64,000 nucleotides of DNA from positions 1 through 64,000 of the forward strand of contig JASMLP010000004.1 in NCBI GenBank assembly GCA_030748635.1. The letters are read 5' to 3'. The notes beneath the pieces were generated by a model that was given only the letters and a program-made list of their open reading frames with translations, did not search any database and had not been told where the DNA came from. Of the stretch, positions 8,062-15,691 are shown piece after piece. The position numbers were made by a program, and so were the translations under genes. Within the stretch, counting starts at the first letter, position 1. Every line of letters starts with the position of its first letter. The stretch is from Planctomycetota bacterium. Its GTDB lineage: Bacteria > Planctomycetota > JACQVV01 > JASMLP01.

Positions 8062-9432
8062 CTAGCCCGAGTCGGTTTCCGTAAAGGCTCGATCCAGAAC
8101 TTCGAGCAAGAAATCGATGTCCTGTTCCGAGAGGCACATGGGAGGCTTGATGCGCAGCACATTGCCCCAGTACCCTCCCTTTCCGATCAACACCCCATGC
8201 TCCTTGGCCCGCTCGAAAATTTCGACCGTCCGAGCTGAATCGGGTTCCTTCGACTGCCGATCCTGAACGATCTCGACTCCGACCATGAGCCCTTGCCCAC
8301 GGACATCGCCGATCGCCGAGTGGCGACCCGCCAACTCCTCCAGGCCGGTTCGCAACCGATCCCCTAAGGTTCGGGCGCGTTCCTGAAAACCCTCCTCCAG
8401 CAAAATATCGAGCGTAGCCAAACCCTGGGCGCAGGAGACAGGGTTACCGCCAAAAGTGTTGAAATGAATCCGGCTGGTCAATGTGGCGGCAACATCCGCG
8501 CGAGTCACGCAAGCCCCCAGCGGAGCCCCATTCCCGATCCCCTTGGCCATCGTCACGATATCCGGCACAACGCCGTGACTTTCGAACCCCCAGAAACCCA
8601 CTCCGGTCCGACAAAACCCTGTCTGCACTTCGTCAGCGATGCAAAGTCCACCCGCTTCCCGAACCGTCCGGTACACCTCCTCCAGGTAACCCGGAGGTAA
8701 TACCACAGCTCCCCCAACTCCCTGAATCGGTTCCGCGATAAAAGCGGCAATCTGCCCACTGGTCCCACGCTGAATCAGATCCTTCACATCCGCGGCATAC
8801 TTCACTCCGGCCTGAGGATCGTCGTAACCGAAGTGTCCATGGTAACGATCCGGAACCGTGGCGTGATGTACTCCAAACCCGGAAGGAACGCTGTATTTCC
8901 AGGTGCTCTGGCCGGTCAATCCCATCGCATGAGGACTGCCCCCATGGTATCCATTGCGCAAAGCGACAACGTCGTAATTCCCGGTATATGCGCGAGCCAT
9001 CAAAATCGCCAGGTCGTTGGATTCGGACCCAGAGTTGGTGAAGTAGCAGACTCCCAACCCGCTGCCCTCGGGAAAAGTACTCGCGAGTTTTTTCCCGAAG
9101 CGCGCGATCGTCGGATGCAAATAGATCGTAGTGGTGTGCTGCAGTCGATCGTTCTGCTCGCGAACCGCGTCGAGCACCTTCGGGTGACAATGACCCACAC
9201 TGACCGATACGATCCCGGCAAACGCATCCAGATAACGTTGTCCTTTTTCATCGAAAAGCCACTGCATGTGACCCTCGACAATCATCACCGGATCTCGATA
9301 AAAAGTGAGCAAAGCGGGAGTGAGAAATTCCCGACGCAGTGCAAGGACCTCTTCCTTCGAAGGCCCCTCGTAGGCGAGAGGTCGGTGATCGCAATCGGGC
9401 ATCCGGAGTGTAGTCTGCGACGTTTCGGACAT
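8062..9432 (-). CDS. Class III PLP aminotransferase, AGXT2/beta-alanine-pyruvate type
   Basis: The 456-residue enzyme has class III features: YLDAFAGIVSVSVGHCHP, the cofactor-binding FTNSGSESND, IADEVQTGFCRTG and TMAKGIGNGAPLGA with the PLP lysine. Sequence style matches mammalian-type alanine-glyoxylate aminotransferase 2, which also deaminates beta-alanine and beta-aminoisobutyrate. The start at ATG 9432 has GGGGAG eight bases upstream; the frame stays open to 9648, but that would overlap kinase 1 and adds unrelated sequence. The neighbouring beta-ureidopropionase-like gene supports a role in pyrimidine or beta-alanine catabolism, as inference. Confidence 0.82.
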   Translation of the reverse strand: MSETSQTTLRMPDCDHRPLAYEGPSKEEVLALRREFLTPALLTFYRDPVMIVEGHMQWLFDEKGQRYLDAFAGIVSVSVGHCHPKVLDAVREQNDRLQHTTTIYLHPTIARFGKKLASTFPEGSGLGVCYFTNSGSESNDLAILMARAYTGNYDVVALRNGYHGGSPHAMGLTGQSTWKYSVPSGFGVHHATVPDRYHGHFGYDDPQAGVKYAADVKDLIQRGTSGQIAAFIAEPIQGVGGAVVLPPGYLEEVYRTVREAGGLCIADEVQTGFCRTGVGFWGFESHGVVPDIVTMAKGIGNGAPLGACVTRADVAATLTSRIHFNTFGGNPVSCAQGLATLDILLEEGFQERARTLGDRLRTGLEELAGRHSAIGDVRGQGLMVGVEIVQDRQSKEPDSARTVEIFERAKEHGVLIGKGGYWGNVLRIKPPMCLSEQDIDFLLEVLDRAFTETDSG

Positions 9433-9586
9433 GGGACGAACTCCCCGTGACCCGGTAATCAAAACACGACAGAAATCTATATCCAAGCCCCCTGTACGGC
9501 CGGGTCCAAGCTCGTAGACAGAGAGACGGAACGATCGAGGATGGGATGATAAACCATCCCGCAATCGACGAACAGGCCCGAGAACT

Positions 9587-12500
9587 TTAACGAAGCGCAG
9601 CCACCGCCCGTTGATAGTATTTTTCAGCTTTCTCGGTCTTTTTTTCACTCGCGGCCCGGGCCGCTAAAATCCGGTAAACCAAGGCCTGCGTCGGCCGATG
9701 ATCGCTACGACGAGCGATTCTTCGAGCCAGGGAGAGATAGGGAGCCACGCGACCCTCTTGCTTCTCGCTTTCCGCCAGAGAAGCGAGGTCGAGATAGAGC
9801 CCAGGAACCCTCCATTCGACCCCCAGTTCCGCGTGCAATCGCAAAGCGTCGTCCAGGTGCTCACCAGCCTCCTGGGAACGCCCTCTCTGCAATTCCAGTC
9901 GACCCAGAAGATGAGAACAGTCGGCCAATCCCCGAGAACATGAAAATGTCTGAAACCGAGCCCACGCATCCCGAGCCCAACGGTGCGCTTCCTCGATTTT
10001 CCCCTCGGCATCAGCGATCCACCCCAACCCTTGCATGAGAAAAGGGAGAACGAGAGCCTGACGATAATTTCGAGCCCGCTCCAAAGCGATCTCGTAGCTC
10101 GATCGAGCCTCATCCCAGCGCCCCCCGAGGAACGCCACCTCACCACGAAGACCGTACAAACCCACCTCGACACGGGGCTGTGATGAAACCGAAAGCGCGA
10201 CATTGACCCGACCGAGGAGACTTACCGAACGCGCCAATTCGCCTCGGGCCAGATGAACCCGGGCTTCGTCCAGAAGAAGAGAGGGCATCTCCTCTTGAAG
10301 ATCTTCTTCCAGCACCAGAACCCGAGCCTCCAAAAGATGAGCCAAGACCGATTGCCACTGCCCAAGATGAAATTCGATCGCGGCTCTGGCGCGATGCCAG
10401 CGAACCCCCAGAATCGCTCGTTCCAAGCCGACAGACACGATGCTATCCAGCAATCTGCGGGCCTCACCGTAACGATCGGAAAGAATCTCGGACTCCGCCC
10501 GGGCCAGGATAACCCACGGATCGGAATCGAACCCGGGTGGACTCGCACGCAACAGATCCAGTCGAGCTTCCACTACCTCTCCCCCCTGAAAACGAGCCCG
10601 GCCGATCGCCGACCCCAACGCCAAACTGGGACTTTTCCCCAGGGCCTGAGTCTGCCTCAAAACCTGATCCAAGATCTCTCTCGATCGAAGAACACCCCCA
10701 GACTCCAACTCGATTTCGCCCAGCAGACGCTGAACTTCCAGAATTGACAATTTTGGATCGTCAATGGGCGCTGTTTCATCTCCGACATTCACCGGAGCCG
10801 GATCCGGAGCCTTCTTCTCGACAAAAGGGTGAAAGAACTCCCGAGCCTCCAAAAACCGCCCCTGCGAAAAGGCGTGTCGCGCCGCCATTCCCCGATACAG
10901 GTAAGATTTATCCTGCATGCCACACCCCGAGGCATGGCGAACCAGATCCGCGGCAACCTCCTCCAAATGATCCGAACTAGTGTCCTCCATTCGCTGAAGT
11001 ATCCGGGCATGGACCTCCTTGCGCTGAAGCTCACTGAGCGATTCCACACACATCTCCCGCACAGACGCGCAGGGAAAACGGTACCGAGAAATCCCTCGAA
11101 CCTCCTGAACCGTTAGCAGATTTTTTTCCAGAAACGGACGGATCTTTTCGAGTAATCCCCGAGAATCTTCCCGAGAAACATGCACCATATCTTCGAGTGT
11201 CATCGGCATCGAAAGCAAAGCCAAGGTACCGAGGAGTTCACGACTCGCCCCCTCGAACTCAGCCAGAGAATCTACCCATTGCTTTTCCAGTCGTTTCGAA
11301 AAGAGCCCCTCTGGATAGGCTCCTTTCCCAAATCCGAGCATTTCCCAACAGCCCGCTCGCCCCTCCACCATCCACCCCAAGCGATAGGCTTCCTTCACGA
11401 ACGAAATCACATCGACTGGGTACGGCGAATACAAAGAGCAAAGCTCTCCCGCCAGTTCGACATTCACCCGGTCGGTACCCAAAACCTGCTCAAACAGCTC
11501 CAGAATCTCCCCATGAGAAAGTTCACGATCTATATCTTTCGAGTCGCCGGAGACCCAACGTTCAAGCCGTCGAGATTCGGACCGATTTTCATGATATATC
11601 TCCAGATCTTTACGAAGACGCTCCTGAAAACTTTCCATATGAGCCGAAAACAGAACACTTCGCTGATCTGGTCGGACCTCGATCGACCCACACTGGGGAC
11701 AAACTCCACCGCCACCCGCACGCACCGGACCCGAAACGTTGAAACTTGCTCCACATCCGATGCATTCGTATAAACTTTGCCGCTGACAGGCCAGAATCTC
11801 GAGAACATCATCGGAAGTCAGAACTCCCATCTCCGTCAGAATCTCTCCCAAACGACGAGCGGGAGCCCCGCCCTCTCCCACACTCACCTCTTGAGCCTGC
11901 CGCCGCAACGCTCGACGCACTTCCTCCGGAGCGGCGCGGGCCAGACGAATAGCGAGACGCCCAAATGAAGTCTCCCCGGTTCGAAGCCCCTGAATGACAG
12001 GAGAGGGCCGAGCGCTACGAACCGCGCGCAACCTCAAGCAGTCTGCCAGCTGCGAACGAGTCATCATGCCCTCCTGAACCAGGACCTCTCCCAGCGGAAT
12101 AGGCTCCGAATACGTAGCCTGAATCTGAAGAGCCGTGTAAAGCTGTTCTCGACTCAAGAAAGACTGTTCAACAGCAATCTCACCCAGAAGAAGAATCGCA
12201 GCGCCAGGGTCCGCCTCGACTGCTGACTCCTCCACCCGGGGTAGGGTCCGGACAGAATTTTCAAGTCCCTCCTCTTCTAGCAGAGCGAGAAGACGCTCCG
12301 CCGCTTCATCTCCATCTGCGGGCCGAGCCTCCCGATTCTTGGACAGCATATCCATAACGAGTGATTCAACCGAAAAAGGAAGATCAGGAACCTTCGGACC
12401 CAGTGGCGGAGGGTCATCTCGAACATGCTTATAAATCGTTTCCAGGTTGGTCTTCCCTTCAAAGGGCTTCGTACCCGAAAGAGTGATGTACGCGGTGACT

Positions 12501-13180
12501 CCAAGAGCATACACATCGACTCGAACATCCAACCCTCCCCCCTGAACCAACTCCGGAGCCATGAAAGCCGCCGTACCCACGATCTGGTCGGTACGTGTCA
12601 AATCATCCACCCCTTCCACTCGCACCAAGCCAAAGTCGAGGACCTTCACTCCTCCGTCCTCGGTGAGCATGATATTTCCAGGCTTCACATCCCGATGAAT
12701 CACTGGTGGCAACTGACGGTGCGCCGCTCCCAGTCCTCGTGCGGCCTGAGAAAGAACATTTACCGCCTTTTTCCACGGAAGAGCTCCCCCCTGCTGAACC
12801 CTCTCGGTGAGCGTTTCGCCACGCAGCAACTCCATCACCAGATAGTGCTCTCTCTCGGTCCTCCCGATACCCAAAATCCGCACCACATTGGGGTGTTCTA
12901 TCTGTGCTCCGAGTCGAGCCTCACGCTGGAATCGTTCGATATCCTGCTCACGGATCGTGGCAGAAATCGGCAAAACCTTGACCGCGACATCTTTTTCTAG
13001 CGTTCGATGGGATGCCCGAAAGACGATCCCCATCCCTCCCCTTCCGATCTCCTCCTTGAGCAAGCAAGCCCCGAGAGTACGGCCAATGTACTGGTCCGAT
13101 CGGCTTCCAGAGCCGGAATCTGAATTGGAAGATCGAGACACAAAACGCTCCACAGAAAGTAAGTCACGAGAACTACCCAT
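9587..13180 (-). CDS. Ser/Thr protein kinase with MshEN-like motifs, zinc ribbon, STAND-like and TPR-like regions (kinase 1)
   Basis: The 1197-residue protein starts with a Hanks-type kinase (about 36-300): GRGGMG loop, VAVK (Lys68), HRDVKPGN (162-169), DFG (182-184) and APE (208-210), all intact. Residues 328-467 hold four repeats of the LGEIL..xG.LT..xL pattern seen in c-di-GMP-binding MshEN domains. A zinc ribbon follows (Cys 473, 476, 494, 497). Then comes a region like the C-terminal half of STAND/AAA ATPases without a visible P-loop, and finally helical repeats of TPR type to the end. No membrane segment is seen, so it is probably cytoplasmic. It is transcribed away from the flagellin-like gene. 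Ligand binding is inferred. Confidence 0.88.
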   Translation of the reverse strand: MGSSRDLLSVERFVSRSSNSDSGSGSRSDQYIGRTLGACLLKEEIGRGGMGIVFRASHRTLEKDVAVKVLPISATIREQDIERFQREARLGAQIEHPNVVRILGIGRTEREHYLVMELLRGETLTERVQQGGALPWKKAVNVLSQAARGLGAAHRQLPPVIHRDVKPGNIMLTEDGGVKVLDFGLVRVEGVDDLTRTDQIVGTAAFMAPELVQGGGLDVRVDVYALGVTAYITLSGTKPFEGKTNLETIYKHVRDDPPPLGPKVPDLPFSVESLVMDMLSKNREARPADGDEAAERLLALLEEEGLENSVRTLPRVEESAVEADPGAAILLLGEIAVEQSFLSREQLYTALQIQATYSEPIPLGEVLVQEGMMTRSQLADCLRLRAVRSARPSPVIQGLRTGETSFGRLAIRLARAAPEEVRRALRRQAQEVSVGEGGAPARRLGEILTEMGVLTSDDVLEILACQRQSLYECIGCGASFNVSGPVRAGGGGVCPQCGSIEVRPDQRSVLFSAHMESFQERLRKDLEIYHENRSESRRLERWVSGDSKDIDRELSHGEILELFEQVLGTDRVNVELAGELCSLYSPYPVDVISFVKEAYRLGWMVEGRAGCWEMLGFGKGAYPEGLFSKRLEKQWVDSLAEFEGASRELLGTLALLSMPMTLEDMVHVSREDSRGLLEKIRPFLEKNLLTVQEVRGISRYRFPCASVREMCVESLSELQRKEVHARILQRMEDTSSDHLEEVAADLVRHASGCGMQDKSYLYRGMAARHAFSQGRFLEAREFFHPFVEKKAPDPAPVNVGDETAPIDDPKLSILEVQRLLGEIELESGGVLRSREILDQVLRQTQALGKSPSLALGSAIGRARFQGGEVVEARLDLLRASPPGFDSDPWVILARAESEILSDRYGEARRLLDSIVSVGLERAILGVRWHRARAAIEFHLGQWQSVLAHLLEARVLVLEEDLQEEMPSLLLDEARVHLARGELARSVSLLGRVNVALSVSSQPRVEVGLYGLRGEVAFLGGRWDEARSSYEIALERARNYRQALVLPFLMQGLGWIADAEGKIEEAHRWARDAWARFQTFSCSRGLADCSHLLGRLELQRGRSQEAGEHLDDALRLHAELGVEWRVPGLYLDLASLAESEKQEGRVAPYLSLARRIARRSDHRPTQALVYRILAARAASEKKTEKAEKYYQRAVAALR

Positions 13181-13270
13181 GAACCTGATTCCGGACTATA
13201 ATAAAAATACGTAGGCAATTGGAGTGCATTAGAAGATCGGACCAAGGAAGGTTCGGAGGGGAGTTATGTC

Positions 13271-13972
13271 ATGAGCCTGGAAGCCATCCAGGCCACGATT
13301 CGAGTTGAACGTGCGTCTCGGGTGCGCCGAACGCTCGTACCGAGAATCCAGCAAGAGGCCGCCAACAAACCGGTACAAGACGCACGGGACGCTTTCGAAG
13401 CGGAAGTGGCCCGCCGTCAGATCCCTATCTCCCTGCGTCACATCGAGGAAGAAATCCGTCACGTCGGCCGCAACCTCGTTTCCCTTCTCGACGTACGAGA
13501 ACGCCTCGAGCGGGCGCAACCGGAACTGGAACGCATGGCTCGAATCACCGAAAGAGCCACTCAGGACATCGATGAAACCGAGCGGAGTGTTTTGACCGCC
13601 CTCGTGAACGAAGCCAGCCAGCGAATCGCCGTCGATCTTCCTGAAGAGGAAGGACTCCAGGACCTCCTCGAATGGATCGATCTGGATTCCCCCGAAAATA
13701 TCCACCGAAGCCAGCAAACCATCGATCGTCTTCGGAGTCGACTGACTGGTCACCAGGAACAATTCGATGCCGTGCGCGACGAACTTCTCGATGACCTGGC
13801 CTACTTCTCCCACGAACGTCGACTTCATTTCGACCCAGCACACCAACTTCCTGCCACGTCGCTGGAGCAGGAAGCCCGAGACCTTGCCCTCCAATTGACC
13901 GAAGACCCTCTTTCTGCCCGTCGAGCCCAGGCCCATATCCCACGTGGCGTGGCTCTTCATCTTCTCGACTGA
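13271..13972 (+). CDS. Short divergent flagellin-like protein
   Basis: The 233-residue helical protein is not obvious by name. Residues about 52-121 (from PISLRHIEEEI through NLVSLLDVRERLE to NEASQRIA) follow the pattern of the flagellin N-terminal helices (LAISEKMRAQI, DGISLIQTAEGAL, EIDRIA). The C terminus, RRAQAHIPRGVALHLLD, mirrors the flagellin ending LAQANQVPQGVLSLL. The next gene, three bases downstream, is FliS-like, and FliS binds the flagellin C terminus. It lacks the N-terminal RIN signature and a variable D2/D3 region. GGAGGGGAG lies seven bases before ATG 13271, and TATAAT at 13197-13202 may be its -10. The assignment is my reading by eye; an unrelated coiled-coil protein is the alternative. 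Confidence 0.5.
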   Translation: MSLEAIQATIRVERASRVRRTLVPRIQQEAANKPVQDARDAFEAEVARRQIPISLRHIEEEIRHVGRNLVSLLDVRERLERAQPELERMARITERATQDIDETERSVLTALVNEASQRIAVDLPEEEGLQDLLEWIDLDSPENIHRSQQTIDRLRSRLTGHQEQFDAVRDELLDDLAYFSHERRLHFDPAHQLPATSLEQEARDLALQLTEDPLSARRAQAHIPRGVALHLLD

Positions 13973-13975
13973 ACC

Positions 13976-14365
13976 ATGCCTTCAACCCCACCCACCATCC
14001 GCCCTCGCGCTGCCCGCGGGTACCGTCGTATCTCGATCCTCACCGCCGAACCGGCCAAGGTCATCATGGAACTCCTTCAGGGAGCCATCACCTCCCTGTC
14101 ACAGGCTAACCGTGAGGGATCCATTCACCCGGAACTCGACGTGGCACGAGCTCTTTCAATCGTAGGTGAACTGGATCTGTTTCTCGATTTTGACTCCGAG
14201 CCTCAGGTCGCCAAGAACTTCATGACCCTGTACGCTCACCTGCGACAACGACTAGGGCCTTGCTGCAGAAAATTCGACCCCGAAGTTTCGAAAGAAGTCC
14301 TCTCGGTACTCTCGATTTTGAAAGAAGGGTGGGTCGAGGTACACCGCAAAAGAGAGCGTCGATAA
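13976..14365 (+). CDS. FliS-like flagellar export chaperone
   Basis: The 129-residue protein follows the FliS layout: Y....ILTAEPAKVIMELLQGAI near the N terminus (compare V.TASPEKLI.MLYDGAI), then ELDLFLDFD, NFMTLYAHLRQRL (compare LYDYMNRRL), and a final KEVLSVLSILKEGW helix. FliS keeps flagellin unpolymerised in the cytoplasm and delivers it to the export gate. Length agrees with the family. It begins three bases after the flagellin-like gene, so the two form one unit. No other flagellar structural gene lies in the window. Family assignment is good; whether the organism is flagellated is not shown. Confidence 0.75.
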   Translation: MPSTPPTIRPRAARGYRRISILTAEPAKVIMELLQGAITSLSQANREGSIHPELDVARALSIVGELDLFLDFDSEPQVAKNFMTLYAHLRQRLGPCCRKFDPEVSKEVLSVLSILKEGWVEVHRKRERR

Positions 14366-14404
14366 GCGGATTTCCCGACAAGCGGTGTATTCTCTCCTCG
14401 AGTC

Positions 14405-15475
14405 CTACACCACGCGCACGAGCCAGTTGTGCCGATCTTCTGCCCGACCTCTCTGGATATCACACAACGTCCGATAGAGCGTGCTGGTAATCGATTCCGG
14501 TCCTCCGACAGGAACCTCATGTTGCTGACCCTTGTGCAAGATCATCCCCACAGGTGTAACCACAGCGGCCGTTCCGCAAGCGAAGATCTCCGTGACCCGC
14601 CCCTCAGCGACTCCAGACAGGACCTCATCGATAGCCAGTTGCCGTTCCTCGAACCCGACTCCATGATCCTCACAGAGAATACGAATCGAATCCCGAGTTC
14701 CGCCCGAAAGGATGGTGCCGCCTAATGGCGCGGTGCACACCACCCCATCCACAACGAACATGACATTCATTCCACCCATCTCTTCAACGTATCGACGTTC
14801 CTGAGCGTCGAGCCACAAAACCTGCTCACATCCGGACTCGCTCGCCGTTTTCTGGGCCAGAAGACTCGCGGCGTAATTGCCGGCGGTCTTGGCTTCTCCC
14901 ATCCCCCCCTTGCAGGCCCGCACAAAATCTTGACTCGTCGCGATCTTTACCGGCTTCCAACCATCCTTGAAGTAACTTCCGACCGGACTCAAGATGATGT
15001 AATAGAGGTATTCGGTCGACGAACGCACCCCCAGAACCGCTTCGGTCGCGATCATATTGGGACGAAGATACAAAGCCCCTTCTCCTCCGGGGACCCAGTC
15101 CTGCTCGAGCTCGACGAGACGCTTCATGGCCTCCAAATTCGCCTGAACATTCAGTTCCGGCATGCACAACCTGCGAGCCGACCGGTTGAGCCTCTCACAG
15201 TTGTATTCGGGTCGAAAAAGATGGATCGATCCATCCTCGTGACGAAACGCCTTGAGCCCCTCGAACACCTCCTGGCCGTAGTGCAACACCAAAGAGGCTG
15301 GGTCCATCGAAAAAGGGGCGTAAGGCTCGATACACGAATTTTGCCAGCCCTGATCCGGCGTCCATCGAGAAGTGAACATATTGGCGGTAAAGTACTTCCC
15401 GAACCCCAGGGTCCTTGGATCCAAATCGATGTCCGGATTTTTGTTTACGGCACGATCGATAATCTCCATGCGCAT
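14405..15475 (-). CDS. ilvE: Branched-chain amino acid aminotransferase
   Basis: The 356-residue class IV PLP enzyme has the BCAT group II pattern: HYGQEVFEGLKAFR, LYLRPNMIATE, CKGGMGEAKTAGNYAASLLAQ (the PLP lysine lies in KTAGNYA), EEMGGMNVMFV and EIFACGTAAVVTPVG. It makes Leu, Ile and Val from their 2-oxo acids with glutamate, or the reverse. AAGGAG precedes two in-frame ATGs: 15475 (3-base gap) and 15469 (9-base gap); the second may be used. The frame stays open to 16180, but that would cross the oppositely oriented kinase 2. It stands alone between the FliS-like and kinase 2 genes. Confidence 0.93.
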   Translation of the reverse strand: MRMEIIDRAVNKNPDIDLDPRTLGFGKYFTANMFTSRWTPDQGWQNSCIEPYAPFSMDPASLVLHYGQEVFEGLKAFRHEDGSIHLFRPEYNCERLNRSARRLCMPELNVQANLEAMKRLVELEQDWVPGGEGALYLRPNMIATEAVLGVRSSTEYLYYIILSPVGSYFKDGWKPVKIATSQDFVRACKGGMGEAKTAGNYAASLLAQKTASESGCEQVLWLDAQERRYVEEMGGMNVMFVVDGVVCTAPLGGTILSGGTRDSIRILCEDHGVGFEERQLAIDEVLSGVAEGRVTEIFACGTAAVVTPVGMILHKGQQHEVPVGGPESITSTLYRTLCDIQRGRAEDRHNWLVRVV

Positions 15476-15691
15476 GGACTCCTTCCTGTTCGTCAGTAAT
15501 TTCAAGTTTCGAGAAGATTCAACATGATACATGGCCCGGCCTGCAGTTTCTTCCCCCATTCCTGAACGTTTCTTTTGCTTACCGCCTAAACCCTTGATTA
15601 CCCTGGGGTGTGGGAGAGGTTTTTTCGCGATGCTTGTTCGCCCCCCCCATCCTCGATACCATTGACAGTTTAGGCGCCGATCCACCTTGCG

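Noticed and set aside
7714-8238. Plus-strand open frame in the gap after the amidohydrolase gene
   Set aside because: It runs 170 bases into the aminotransferase gene, has no ribosome site, and its composition is biased.
9433-9648. N-terminal extension of the aminotransferase frame
   Set aside because: It would overlap the end of kinase 1, and GGGGAG marks a start at 9432.
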